Origin: Rhizobiaceae bacterium
GTDB taxonomy: Bacteria; Pseudomonadota; Alphaproteobacteria; Rhizobiales; Rhizobiaceae
DNA: 64,000 bases
Direction: 5' to 3'
NCBI GenBank assembly: GCA_014238155.1
Contig: JABABQ010000062.1
Span: 124,001 to 188,000, forward strand
Within the stretch, counting starts at the first letter, position 1, and every line of letters begins with the position of its first letter. The position numbers and the translations under genes are program-made. The notes beneath the pieces were generated by a model. It did not search any database. It was not told the origin of the DNA and worked only from the letters and a program-made list of their open reading frames with translations. This document shows positions 18,333 to 26,884 of the stretch, piece after piece.

Positions 18333-19223
18333 TTACCCGTTCGCACCGCGAAGGTTTAATTTATTTCGAGCTTCCTGAGGCGTAATCGCCCGCCCACCCA
18401 TGCGCTCGATGATTTCAACCGCACGTGTTACGAGTTGAGCATTTGTCGCCAAAACGCCACGGTCGAGATACAAATTGTCCTCAAGGCCAACTCTCACATT
18501 GCCGCCCATCGCCACTGCAGCAGCCGCCATCGGCATTTGCATTCTGGAAATCCCAAACCCAGCCCAGCTCGCGTCTTGCGGAAGGTGATCTTTCATCACT
18601 TTCATTGTATCGACACTTTGATCGGCACCCCACGGAATTCCTAAGCAAATCTGAAACATGGGTGGGTCCGCAATCAACCCTTCAGCAATCATTTGCCGTG
18701 CAAAGCGAATATGACCTAGTTCAAAGACTTCCAGTTCTGGCTTAACACCCCATTCAAGCGTGAGTTCAGCCATACGTCTTAGGGTCGGAGGCGTTGAAAT
18801 ATAGATATTATCTCCGTCACCGAAATTGAGCGTTCCACAATCCAGGGAACAAATATCAGGCATACATTCATAAACATGGGACAACCGGTCTTCTGCGTTG
18901 ATCATGTCGGTACCCGGCCCGGGCATTGCCGGATTGTCTTGATCTGGAACCCAGTCGCCACCCATACCCGCGGTTAGGTTGATAACGACGTCGGTACCGC
19001 TGTCACGCACCCGATCAACAGCCTCCTTAAACAGTTTGGGATCACGGGAGCCTTGGCCAGTTTCCGGGTCACGAACGTGAAGGTGAGTGACAGCTGCACC
19101 TGCTTTAGCGGCATCTATCGCTGCTTCAGCAACTTCCTTAGGCGTGACTGGAACGTTAGGGCTACGGCTCGTTGTGTCTCCAGCCCCGGTCACTGCACAG
19201 GTTACTACAACTTCAAAGTTCAT
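18333..19223 (-). CDS. BKACE (beta-keto acid cleavage enzyme, DUF849), possibly dehydrocarnitine-cleaving
   Basis: A 296-residue BKACE-family enzyme. These use Zn2+ and acetyl-CoA to split beta-keto acids into acetoacetate (or analogue) and a new acyl-CoA. The zinc His pair is in [12 protein letters not shown] near the N-terminus and the zinc Glu is in [14 protein letters not shown]. The ATG at 19221-19223 was preferred over a GTG nine bases upstream, with a GAGAG site ahead. Pseudomonas CdhC, a BKACE, cleaves 3-dehydrocarnitine to betainyl-CoA and acetoacetate; a carnitine-dehydrogenase-like gene and a CdhR-like regulator lie next door, so that reaction is the leading guess. It is the first gene of a nine-gene chain. 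Confidence 0.85.
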   Translation of the reverse strand: MNFEVVVTCAVTGAGDTTSRSPNVPVTPKEVAEAAIDAAKAGAAVTHLHVRDPETGQGSRDPKLFKEAVDRVRDSGTDVVINLTAGMGGDWVPDQDNPAMPGPGTDMINAEDRLSHVYECMPDICSLDCGTLNFGDGDNIYISTPPTLRRMAELTLEWGVKPELEVFELGHIRFARQMIAEGLIADPPMFQICLGIPWGADQSVDTMKVMKDHLPQDASWAGFGISRMQMPMAAAAVAMGGNVRVGLEDNLYLDRGVLATNAQLVTRAVEIIERMGGRAITPQEARNKLNLRGANG

Positions 19224-19347
19224 AGTGTTCACTCTCAGATTTTAGAGTCCATTAGCTCTGCCAGAAGGCATTTTCACTATCGATTTTTCGACTAAATTTG
19301 ATTTATAATGGCGGAAATGTGCATCTGAATTTCTCCTGGAGAACTTG
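19224..19347. promoter_or_regulatory. Divergent control region, BKACE operon / AraC regulator
   Basis: 124 bases separate the divergent starts. A perfect TATAAT occurs at 19304-19309, 38 bases before the regulator start, as a likely -10 element; the -35 is poorly conserved, fitting activator dependence. The regulator probably binds here, but no clear palindromic or direct-repeat operator was recognised. Confidence 0.45.
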
Positions 19348-20403
19348 ATGAAGATAGATCTGGTCGGCGAAATGGATCAAGCTCGCGGCCAAATGCATGC
19401 TGTATTTGTGGTCATTCCCCGCTTCAACATGTCAACATTAGTGACCATGATTGAAACCATGCGGATCGCAAATTACCTCTCTTCTCAGTTGCTATTTTCC
19501 TGGGAAATTACTTCATTTGACGGGAATTCCGTTGTGGCAAGCAATGGAATGAACGCTTCGGGCCTTGGTGCTCCAACTGAGTTGTCTTCATTTCAGCAAA
19601 TATTCGTTCTCGGTAGTTGGGGCGGCGAACGGTACGAAAATAAAGCTCTGACTACGTGGCTTCGTAGATTATCGCGTACGGGCGTTCAGATTTGTGCAGT
19701 GGAACTCGGTTGCTACATTCTCGCCCGGGCTGGATTGTTAGCGAACAAAAGAGCCACAACACACTGGTCATGGATTTCAGGTTTTCAAGAGAGCTTCGAC
19801 AGTGTTGATGTTGTGGAGCAATTGTTCACCATAGATGGTAAAATCATGACCTGCGCAGGCGGAATGGCAGGTGTAGATTTGATGCTTCGGTTGATCGAGT
19901 CCTCATTCGGCAGCAGTTTGTCAGGAGAGGTTGCTGATCAAATGCTACACCATCCCGTTCGTTCTGACACTACCTCTCAACGCAGTACGTTGGGGCAAAG
20001 TACCGATACCATGTTGCCAATCCTGCGCGAAGCCATCGACCTGATTGAACGCAATATCGAAGAGCCGTTGACGGTGCCTGAAATAGCAAAAACCTTGGGC
20101 ATGTCACAACGTCAATTGGAACGGCTTTTCAAAAAATGCATTGGCTGCACTGTCGTGCAGTTCGGACTGTTGATGCGATTGCAAAAGGCCCGTTTGCTTT
20201 TGATTTCCACAAATATGAGCGTGTGCGAAGTAGCAACGGCTTCAGGATTTAATACTTTGTCCCACTTCGCATATTCGTTCGGCAATTCTTTTGGCCGGCG
20301 ACCGTCAGAATATCGGGAAGCCTGGCCCCAGGACGAAGCTGCCCCCAGTTGGCCAGGAACACTTTCTGAATTTTTGTCCTCGCTTAGAGCCGACCAACAC
20401 TAA
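19348..20403 (+). CDS. GlxA/CdhR-type AraC-family transcriptional regulator
   Basis: A 351-residue regulator with an N-terminal class I glutamine-amidotransferase-like (DJ-1/PfpI) domain at about 15-190 and a C-terminal double AraC helix-turn-helix at about 225-335. The nucleophile-elbow Cys is kept (VELGCYILARAG). The first HTH includes TVPEIAKTLGMSQRQLERLF and the second VATASGFNTLSHFAYSFGN. The ATG at 19348 has GGAG seven bases upstream; a TTG directly before it is not needed. Characterised members of this GATase1-AraC group (CdhR, GbdR) activate carnitine and glycine-betaine catabolism genes. Its position between the BKACE and carnitine-dehydrogenase-like genes matches that role. Confidence 0.85.
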   Translation: MKIDLVGEMDQARGQMHAVFVVIPRFNMSTLVTMIETMRIANYLSSQLLFSWEITSFDGNSVVASNGMNASGLGAPTELSSFQQIFVLGSWGGERYENKALTTWLRRLSRTGVQICAVELGCYILARAGLLANKRATTHWSWISGFQESFDSVDVVEQLFTIDGKIMTCAGGMAGVDLMLRLIESSFGSSLSGEVADQMLHHPVRSDTTSQRSTLGQSTDTMLPILREAIDLIERNIEEPLTVPEIAKTLGMSQRQLERLFKKCIGCTVVQFGLLMRLQKARLLLISTNMSVCEVATASGFNTLSHFAYSFGNSFGRRPSEYREAWPQDEAAPSWPGTLSEFLSSLRADQH

Positions 20404-20464
20404 CGCGCCCGAGCGATGACCGACGGGAATATCGATCCAAATTGGTCTCCTGACGGTCGACTTG

Positions 20465-21412
20465 TTACCCGATCCTGGATTCTCTCAACGCCTTTAGTAC
20501 TGCTACAATTTCGCGGTCTCTTTGTGCAGCCATATCTGAGAAATGGCGATCCCCAGCAACTTCGTTACAGCCGTCAACCATACGGTCTCGCAATTCCTGG
20601 GTGAGTTCAGGTGCTACCAACCGGGTCCACGGCAATTTCAGTGCAGGGCCAAATTGATCAAGATTGGTGGCCATACCGCCTTCACCGCAGGCCACATGAA
20701 ATGCCATACATTGCCCTTGCGTTACCATTCTCGGCGCAGGACCGTTCATCAAGGCGATATCGATATCCTCAGGCGTAGCTTCCCCATTGGCCACCATGTG
20801 AAGAGCCTCGCGCCATAAAGCTTCCTGCAGGCGGGTCGCGACAAATCCAGGGATTTCTTTTTTCATCAACAATGGTGCTTTGCCTGCAATATTATAGAAC
20901 TCGCCTGCCCATTTGACAGCGGCAGGATCAGTCTTCTCACCGCCAACAATTTCAACCAGTGGCAACAGATAGGGTGGATTGAACGGATGGCCAATCACCG
21001 TCCGCTCAGGCGTAGAACAGTCGGCTTGAATGTCGCTCATCATGAGTCCCGATGTGGATGATCCAATCACAACATTTGCTGGCACAATCTCGCCAAGCGT
21101 CTGGTAAAGAGCTTGTTTCATCTGCAGGTTTTCTGGTGCGCTTTCTTGAATAAATTCCGCACCAATAACTGCTTCTTTCACGTCATAAACGATTGTCAGT
21201 CGATCTAAGGAAGCTCTTTGAGAAAGCCCAAGGTCAGTCAGGCTTTTCCACGCCGTATTCAGGATCGTTTGAAATGCCTGGATCTCTGCTGGATCATGCA
21301 AATATGTTGTTACATCATATCCACGGGCCAAAAAATGAGCCGCCCATCCACCACCAATGGGGCCACCGCCAATGGACGACACGCGGCGGATTTGGTCAGG
21401 AGACAGGAACAT
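20465..21412 (-). CDS. 3-hydroxyacyl-CoA-dehydrogenase-family enzyme, L-carnitine 3-dehydrogenase-like
   Basis: A 315-residue NAD-dependent dehydrogenase. The Rossmann motif GGGPIGGGWAAHFLARG is at residues 15-31; SSTSGLMMSDIQ and HPFNPPYLLPLVEIVGG form the catalytic and substrate region, resembling known L-carnitine 3-dehydrogenases; PGFVATRLQEALWREALHMV is the dimerisation helix. It would oxidise L-carnitine to 3-dehydrocarnitine, the substrate of the CdhC type of BKACE encoded at 18.3 kb. Some carnitine dehydrogenases carry a fused C-terminal thioesterase; this one ends after the dehydrogenase. Another small beta-hydroxy acid cannot be excluded. It is the last gene of the minus-strand chain that begins with the aldehyde dehydrogenase. 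Confidence 0.75.
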   Translation of the reverse strand: MFLSPDQIRRVSSIGGGPIGGGWAAHFLARGYDVTTYLHDPAEIQAFQTILNTAWKSLTDLGLSQRASLDRLTIVYDVKEAVIGAEFIQESAPENLQMKQALYQTLGEIVPANVVIGSSTSGLMMSDIQADCSTPERTVIGHPFNPPYLLPLVEIVGGEKTDPAAVKWAGEFYNIAGKAPLLMKKEIPGFVATRLQEALWREALHMVANGEATPEDIDIALMNGPAPRMVTQGQCMAFHVACGEGGMATNLDQFGPALKLPWTRLVAPELTQELRDRMVDGCNEVAGDRHFSDMAAQRDREIVAVLKALRESRIG

Positions 21413-21414
21413 GC

Positions 21415-22218
21415 TTATTCCCCTTTGAAATTGGGTTCACGCTTTTCAACGAAGGCTGCGACTCCCTCAGCAGCATCGCTCGACTTCAACATTTTGCGGT
21501 AGGTGGGCATGGGATCTGTGCGCATTTTGTGGAAGGCTTGCTCCAAAGGTTCGCACTCAATAGCGCGCTGCACTTCTTTCACACTTTGCATCGCCAGAGG
21601 TGCAGACCACGCTATGGATGCCGCCCATTCGCGGGCAGCATCCATGAGGTTTTCTTTGGGAACAACTTTATTGATCAGACCGTAGTGAGCCGCTTCCTCG
21701 GCCGGCATACGGCGCCCTAGCAAAAACATTTCCATGGCGATATTGTGCGGTAGCCGGCGCGGTAGTCGCTGCAAAGCTCCTGCGTCCGGCACAATGCCAA
21801 GTGGCATTTCCGGCAATCCGAATTCCACATGATCTGCTGCGATAAGCAAATCACAGCCCAACGCCATTTCAAACCCGCCACCAATTGCGTGACCATTGAT
21901 GGCAGCAATAACGGGCTTGTTCAGCGTCCAGTTTTCTGTAAGACCCGTAAACCCGCCTTCGCCGTAGTCATCGCTTTCCCACCAATTATCCAGCTGCATT
22001 TCACCTGAATTGAGCGCTTTGAGATCCCATCCGGCAGAGAAAATTTTGTCTCCGGCACCTGTCAATATGGCCACGCGCAGTTGCGGATCATCGCGAAGCT
22101 GTACGAATGCTGCTGCCAGAGCCTGAGATGTTGGAATATCGATGGCGTTGACCTTGGGGCGATCAAGCACAATTTCCATTACATGGCTGTCCCGACGAAT
22201 CTCTACACCGTTTGTCAT
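21415..22218 (-). CDS. Enoyl-CoA hydratase/isomerase family protein, CaiD-like
   Basis: A 267-residue crotonase-fold enzyme. The oxyanion-hole segments are seen in GWDLKALNSGEM and in NGHAIGGGFEMALGCDLLIA, and the catalytic region contains ELGLPEMPLGIVPDAG-like sequence (FGLPEMPLGIVPDAGALQRL) with Glu where crotonases act. It adds water to or isomerises enoyl-CoA thioesters; CaiD hydrates crotonobetainyl-CoA to carnitinyl-CoA. Two bases separate it from the dehydrogenase downstream, so both are made together. Its pairing with the acyl-CoA dehydrogenase and CoA transferase of the neighbouring chain makes a beta-oxidation-like route plausible. Confidence 0.85.
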   Translation of the reverse strand: MTNGVEIRRDSHVMEIVLDRPKVNAIDIPTSQALAAAFVQLRDDPQLRVAILTGAGDKIFSAGWDLKALNSGEMQLDNWWESDDYGEGGFTGLTENWTLNKPVIAAINGHAIGGGFEMALGCDLLIAADHVEFGLPEMPLGIVPDAGALQRLPRRLPHNIAMEMFLLGRRMPAEEAAHYGLINKVVPKENLMDAAREWAASIAWSAPLAMQSVKEVQRAIECEPLEQAFHKMRTDPMPTYRKMLKSSDAAEGVAAFVEKREPNFKGE

Positions 22219-22229
22219 TGCTCTATCCT

Positions 22230-23267
22230 TTATTGAAAAGCGGGAATAACTTCGTCACAAAACATCTGTAGCGAACGCTTTTGAGCCTGTTGATCCAGGC
22301 CCATGGACGCGTAGTAGATGTATTCATCGACGCCGAGCTTTTCATATTGTTTGATATTTTTGATGGCGACGTCCGGAGACCCAAACATCAGGTTTTCTTC
22401 GAGCATGGCTGGCTCGTACTGCTCTCGACCTTGTAGTTCCTGCAAGGGGATTTCCTTTGGGAATCCGTCTTTCACATCGTCGAGATTGCGATAAAGATTT
22501 TCGAATTGCCCCAACACGCGCGTGATAGCCGCAATCGCATGTTCACGATCTTTTGGATTATCGTAGAGGGCGGTATGTCGCATCAATGCAAAAATAGGGT
22601 TGGCCGTACCACCCTGTTTGGCAATCGCCTCGTCGAGTTGACGCTTATATAATTCCGCTTCTGAATGGGGTCGGGTGAAGGGCCAGCACATGATGTTGGC
22701 ATTGTTGGCCACTGCATAATCATAGGTGATGGGAGAACGGGCTGCTACCCAAATTCGAGGATGGGGAGATTGCAAGGGTTTTGGTACAGAGGTTGAAGTC
22801 GGGAACTGCCAAAACACTCCATCATGGGCATAATCACCCTGCCACAAGGCCAAAACGGCAGGCAGCATTTCCTGCATGTAACGATAGCCATCGGATTGTT
22901 TTAAACCCGGCTTCATCCGGTCAAATTCGCGTTGATAGGCCCCCGATCCAATGCCGAATTCAAGTCTGCCACCGCTGATCAGATCAAGAAACGCAGCTTC
23001 ACCCGCAAGTCTTATGGGATGCCAATAAGCTGCAGTGGCAATAGCAGTGCCGAGCCTGATCGTACTGGTTTCGCCTGCCCACCATGTTAGAATTTGAAAG
23101 GGATTAGGTGCAATCGTCATTTCCAACGCATGATGCTCCGCGGCCCAAACGATAGTGAATCCGCCCCTTTCAGCGATCTGTACCATTTCAAGTGTATGAC
23201 GGGCTACGTCTTCCATATCCCGGCTGTTGTCCAGCCGTTCCAGGTTTACAGCTAGTTGAAATTTCAC
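22230..23267 (-). CDS. LLM-class flavin-dependent oxidoreductase (luciferase-like)
   Basis: A 345-residue member of the luciferase-like monooxygenase superfamily, a TIM barrel using FMNH2 or F420 supplied from outside. VQIAERGGFTIVWAAEHHAL, LGTAIATAAYWHPIRLAGE and GRLEFGIGSGAYQREFDR are the family's conserved strands and phosphate-binding loop. The start is GTG (23265-23267) with AAAGGG eight bases upstream. It lies between aldehyde dehydrogenase and enoyl-CoA hydratase genes. With RidA and an alpha/beta hydrolase nearby it recalls the RutA-RutC-RutD set, suggesting oxidation of a nitrogen compound, but the substrate is unknown and no reductase partner is seen. Confidence 0.85.
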   Translation of the reverse strand: MKFQLAVNLERLDNSRDMEDVARHTLEMVQIAERGGFTIVWAAEHHALEMTIAPNPFQILTWWAGETSTIRLGTAIATAAYWHPIRLAGEAAFLDLISGGRLEFGIGSGAYQREFDRMKPGLKQSDGYRYMQEMLPAVLALWQGDYAHDGVFWQFPTSTSVPKPLQSPHPRIWVAARSPITYDYAVANNANIMCWPFTRPHSEAELYKRQLDEAIAKQGGTANPIFALMRHTALYDNPKDREHAIAAITRVLGQFENLYRNLDDVKDGFPKEIPLQELQGREQYEPAMLEENLMFGSPDVAIKNIKQYEKLGVDEYIYYASMGLDQQAQKRSLQMFCDEVIPAFQ

Positions 23268-23316
23268 TGGATTTACCCTTTCACAATTATTCTAATGTTG
23301 GCGGATTGGTTTGCGT

Positions 23317-24798
23317 TCAACGCATAACGAATGGATTGGCCATCGGTTCATCCGATGTATTGAACCAAATGGTTTTGGGTCGCGTGTAGTCGTACATCGC
23401 CTGGAAACCACTCTCACGACCGTATCCTGACCCCTTCACACCACCGAATTCTGCGATGGGAGAAACTACGCGATAGGTATTGATCCACACGATACCGGCC
23501 CGAACTGCCTCAGCCATACGCATGGAGCGAGCACCATTTTTTGTAAATACCCCTGCAGCCAAACCGTGCACCGTGTCGTTTGCCAACAAGATGACTTCTT
23601 CTTCTGTCTTAAAGCGCTGGACCGATAGAACCGGGCCAAACAGTTCCGTATCAACGATGCTTAAATCCTGGCTCGGACAATCGATAATAGTGGGTTCATA
23701 AAACAAACCGCCCATACCATCAGGTTGCTTGCCGCCGGTCAGGACCGTACCGCCTTCTGATTGAGCATGGGCCACTTCCTGCTGGATATGATCCAACTGA
23801 CCTTGTGTGCACAGTGGACCCATTTGAGTTTCTTCTGCCAGCGGGTCGCCAATGCGAATTTGCCTGGCAAGCCCGACCATGCGTTCCAAAAACTCTTCAG
23901 CAATGTTTTCCTGTAAATACAGTCGCGACCCGGCGACACAACTTTGGCCAGTTGCTCCAAATATTCCGGCAATTGAGGCATTAACAGCGCTCTCAATGTT
24001 GGCATCATCAAAGACGATAAAAGGGGATTTTCCACCCAGTTCCAAAGAGACTTCTGCAAAATTGTTCTTGGAATTATCCAATACATGACGGGCAGCGTCG
24101 GGGCCGCCGGTGAACGATATGCGTGCGACCAGCGGATGGGAAGTCAGCACCCGACCACAAGGATCACCATGACCACTAACAATGTTGACCACGCCGGCTG
24201 GAAATCCAGCTTCGGCAATCAGCTGGCCAAACTCAAGCATTGCAGCTGAAGCATGTTCTGAAGCTTTCAACACCACTGTGTTGCCAGCCGCCAATGCGGG
24301 GCCAATTTTTACGGCTACCAGGAAAAGTTGTGAATTCCAGGGCACCACTGCTGCAACGACTCCCAGCGGTTCGCGCTTTGTGAAGACAAACATATCGGGC
24401 TTATCGATGGGCAAAGTCTCACCGCAAATTTTGTCAGCACACCCGGCGTAAAACTGAAAAAAATCTGCAATATACTTGGCTTGCCAACGGGTTTCCTTCA
24501 GCATTTTGCCAGTATCTATGGATTCGGTTCTGCCCAATTCTTCCGACTTATCAGCGAGTAATTCAGCTAATCGTTTCAAACACCCGCCCCGTTGGGTTGG
24601 GGTCATCTTTGACCAAGGACCGGTCGTAAATGCCACATGCGCCGCCTGAACGGCTCGGTCGACATCATCGGCAGTGGCTTCTGGAATACGGCTCCATATT
24701 TTGCCATTGCTTGGATTTACACTGTCAAACATCTCCCCATCGCTGGCGCCCACCCATTCGCCGTCAATCAACATCTGGTAGTTCTGGATATCCGTCAT
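23317..24798 (-). CDS. NAD(P)-dependent aldehyde dehydrogenase, betaine-aldehyde type
   Basis: A 493-residue aldehyde dehydrogenase of normal length. VPWNSQLFLVAVKIGPALAA then GNTVVLKASE is the cofactor site, VSLELGGKSPFIVFDDANIE carries the general-base Glu, and the catalytic Cys is in GATGQSCVAGSRLYL. The ATG at 24796-24798 was chosen for its GGGAGGA ribosome site. The overall pattern is of the BetB/ALDH9-like group that oxidises betaine or 4-trimethylaminobutyraldehyde; the latter yields gamma-butyrobetaine, which fits the carnitine-like context. It is the first gene of its chain and diverges from ridA at 24938. Confidence 0.85.
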   Translation of the reverse strand: MTDIQNYQMLIDGEWVGASDGEMFDSVNPSNGKIWSRIPEATADDVDRAVQAAHVAFTTGPWSKMTPTQRGGCLKRLAELLADKSEELGRTESIDTGKMLKETRWQAKYIADFFQFYAGCADKICGETLPIDKPDMFVFTKREPLGVVAAVVPWNSQLFLVAVKIGPALAAGNTVVLKASEHASAAMLEFGQLIAEAGFPAGVVNIVSGHGDPCGRVLTSHPLVARISFTGGPDAARHVLDNSKNNFAEVSLELGGKSPFIVFDDANIESAVNASIAGIFGATGQSCVAGSRLYLQENIAEEFLERMVGLARQIRIGDPLAEETQMGPLCTQGQLDHIQQEVAHAQSEGGTVLTGGKQPDGMGGLFYEPTIIDCPSQDLSIVDTELFGPVLSVQRFKTEEEVILLANDTVHGLAAGVFTKNGARSMRMAEAVRAGIVWINTYRVVSPIAEFGGVKGSGYGRESGFQAMYDYTRPKTIWFNTSDEPMANPFVMR

Positions 24799-24937
24799 GC
24801 CATGTCCTCCCGACATTCTATTTGACATTCTTTCCGGATCGACGGCATGCACCTGCGTATTTTCGACTTATTGTGGCGAAAAATACGAGTAGATGCATTC
24901 ATTATGCCGCCTAACCTTCTGAAAAGGAGGAACTGGC

Positions 24938-25339
24938 ATGTCGAAAAAAGAAGTGATTGGTGGTCCATTGGAAATTGGCGGACGGATTTTGTCGCTCTCA
25001 CGTGCCATTCGCGCTGGTGATTTTGTGTTCCTTACCGGGCAGATTCCGATGCAAGACAGTGTCCCAATGACGACCGGATCGGTGGAAGAACAAACGCGGG
25101 CAATCTTGGACGACATTAAAACGACGTTGGCCTTGGCAGGTTGCGAGTTGGAAGATGTTGTGAAAGCCATGGTTTGGCTCAGAGACCGTGCTGATTTTCC
25201 TGGGTTCAATGCCGTGTATGGAGAATATTTCCCAGTCGAACCGCCCACACGTTCAGCTGTCGTGAGCGACCTTTTGGTCGACATACGTGTTGAAGTTGAA
25301 GTGACAGCATATCGCCCAATTGAGGAAACTGGGCAGTGA
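24938..25339 (+). CDS. RidA-family (YjgF/YER057c/UK114) protein
   Basis: A 133-residue member of the RidA/Rid superfamily, trimeric enzymes that hydrolyse reactive enamines and imines. ARSIR-type N-terminus (LSRAIRAGDFVFLTGQIP), the conserved Arg in PPTRSAVVSDLL and the Glu in VEVEVTAYRP are present, the pair used by active RidA. AAGGAGG precedes the ATG. The stop overlaps the next GTG start (GTGA, 25336-25339), coupling it to the alpha/beta hydrolase. It probably clears an unstable imine or enamine formed by the neighbouring oxidoreductases, like RutC in pyrimidine breakdown. Confidence 0.85.
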   Translation: MSKKEVIGGPLEIGGRILSLSRAIRAGDFVFLTGQIPMQDSVPMTTGSVEEQTRAILDDIKTTLALAGCELEDVVKAMVWLRDRADFPGFNAVYGEYFPVEPPTRSAVVSDLLVDIRVEVEVTAYRPIEETGQ

Positions 25340-26142
25340 TTTCTGTGACACCCCAGGGTACTCAATTTGAGATTTCAGGACCACAGAACCAACCAACGGT
25401 TATCTTGATCCATGGACTGGGGCTTAACAGTGCTTGCTGGCAATGGACCGCACCAGCCTTGAATAATCATTTTCAGACAATTGTCTATGATCTTTATGGC
25501 CATGGAAAATCTGCACCGCCACCGAGCACCCCCGACCTCAAACTGTTTTCAGATCAACTCAAACATCTGATGGATCATTGTGACATCGAGCAGGCTACAA
25601 TTATCGGGTTCTCTCTTGGAGGCATGATCGCGAGGCGGTTCGCTCAAGATGTTCCCACTCAAGTTTCTGGATTGGGAATTCTACATTCTCCTCATCAACG
25701 CAGTGCCGCCGCTCAATCCGCGATTCTAAAACGTGTCAAGCAGGCAAAATCAGATGGCCCTGCCTCGACCGTAGAAGCTGCACTGAAACGCTGGTTTACA
25801 GAAGATTATCGCATCGAAAATCCGGACGTTATGGACCTCGTGCGTTCGTGGGTCATGGCCAATGATGTCTCGATTTATCACACAATCTACCAGGTGTTGG
25901 CCGACGGTATTGATGAAATCACCCGGCCTCACCCGCCAATCACCTGCGCAACGTTGGTCATCACTGGCGACGAAGATTATGGCAATGGCCCAGAAATGAC
26001 AGCCGCCATTGCGAATGAAATACAAGGGGCAAAAACTCATATCCTCGATGGGCTTCGCCATATGGCATTGGCTGAATCGCCCGATCGCATGAATGCGCCG
26101 CTGATAGAATTTCTCGAAGAGTTGAATGGGATTCCATCGTGA
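25336..26142 (+). CDS. Alpha/beta hydrolase
   Basis: A 268-residue alpha/beta-fold hydrolase starting with GTG that overlaps the ridA stop. The oxyanion-hole motif is [10 protein letters not shown], the nucleophile elbow GFSLGG (Ser about residue 94), the probable acid is the Asp in ITGDEDYGN and the catalytic His is in [11 protein letters not shown]. It resembles 3-oxoadipate-enol-lactonase-like and RutD-like proteins, which cleave lactones, carbamates or small amides. It could also act as the missing betainyl-CoA thioesterase of a carnitine route; neither function is proven. Its own stop overlaps the start of a CoA transferase (GTGA). Confidence 0.85.
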   Translation: MISVTPQGTQFEISGPQNQPTVILIHGLGLNSACWQWTAPALNNHFQTIVYDLYGHGKSAPPPSTPDLKLFSDQLKHLMDHCDIEQATIIGFSLGGMIARRFAQDVPTQVSGLGILHSPHQRSAAAQSAILKRVKQAKSDGPASTVEAALKRWFTEDYRIENPDVMDLVRSWVMANDVSIYHTIYQVLADGIDEITRPHPPITCATLVITGDEDYGNGPEMTAAIANEIQGAKTHILDGLRHMALAESPDRMNAPLIEFLEELNGIPS

Positions 26143-26593
26143 CAACGGGCATGTTGAATGGCGTGCGTGTATTGGATCTTAGCCGAATGCTGTCGGGTCC
26201 CTGTTGCACCATGATGCTGGCGGATCACGGAGCAGAGGTAATCAAGATCGAAGGGACGATGGGTGACAGCAGCCGACACAATGGTCCTTACCGCGACGAT
26301 GATCCCGAACAGGATTGGGCAGGTTATTTGTCAACCCCGGCAGCAACATAAAAAGTGTGCAGCTGGACCTAAAGACGAAACAAGGGGTGACGGTCTTTCG
26401 TCAGTTGGCAGCGTCGGCAGATATTATTGTTGAGAATTTTCGATCCGGCGCAATGGAGCGCTTGGAATTGTCCTATGAGAGCCTGTCAGCAGAAAACCCG
26501 AAATTGGTCTATGGGGCAATCCGGGGTTTTGGCGACCCCAGAAGCGGTGAAAGCCCTTACGCCAACTGGCCTTCTTATGATGTTGTTGTGTGA
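26139..26593 (+). pseudogene. CaiB/BaiF-type CoA transferase, frameshifted and truncated
   Basis: The first frame (26139-26351) encodes [20 protein letters not shown] then [12 protein letters not shown], a clear family III CoA transferase N-terminus. At about 26320-26340 the reading shifts to the next frame, which continues with [40 protein letters not shown] and ending WPSYDVV. The Asp of that last motif is the expected nucleophile; the protein is cut straight after it, losing about 240 residues. The start overlaps the hydrolase stop, so it was once a working member of this operon. The truncation point is the left edge of the protease island. Confidence 0.85.
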
Positions 26594-26884
26594 GTTCCAG
26601 CTGAAGCGCGACTTTCCAACGTCGTTTGATTGCCACCTGTCATGGTATAGCGCCTCCAGATCACTACTATATTCAACGCAGATATTCACCATCAGCGGCC
26701 GGCAGAACCCGCCCCGATCCAACTATAATCAGCATGAAAATCCACTAAACTTTGACTTGTGGCTGTTGGGGTGCTCCAAACACTCCAAATTCCGAAAGTC
26801 AAGGCGATTATAAACTCCTATTGATTTAAGTACAATAATTCGTTACTTTAAGAATGTTGTTCCTTTTTCAAAATGAGGGTTTTG
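26594..26884. other. Non-coding junction between catabolic region and protease island
   Basis: About 290 bases following the cut CoA transferase. No open frame with a motif or ribosome site was found. The abrupt loss of CoA-transferase homology at about 26590 suggests an insertion or deletion joint. The second half is AT-rich and should hold the promoter of the lipoprotein gene; TACAATAAT at 26831-26839 is a possible -10 element. Confidence 0.4.

Noticed and set aside
8778-26593. Reading the whole region as pyrimidine (rut) degradation
   Set aside because: Only the RutA/C/D-type families are shared; RutB, RutF and the uracil transporter are absent, and BKACE plus carnitine-type dehydrogenase point elsewhere.
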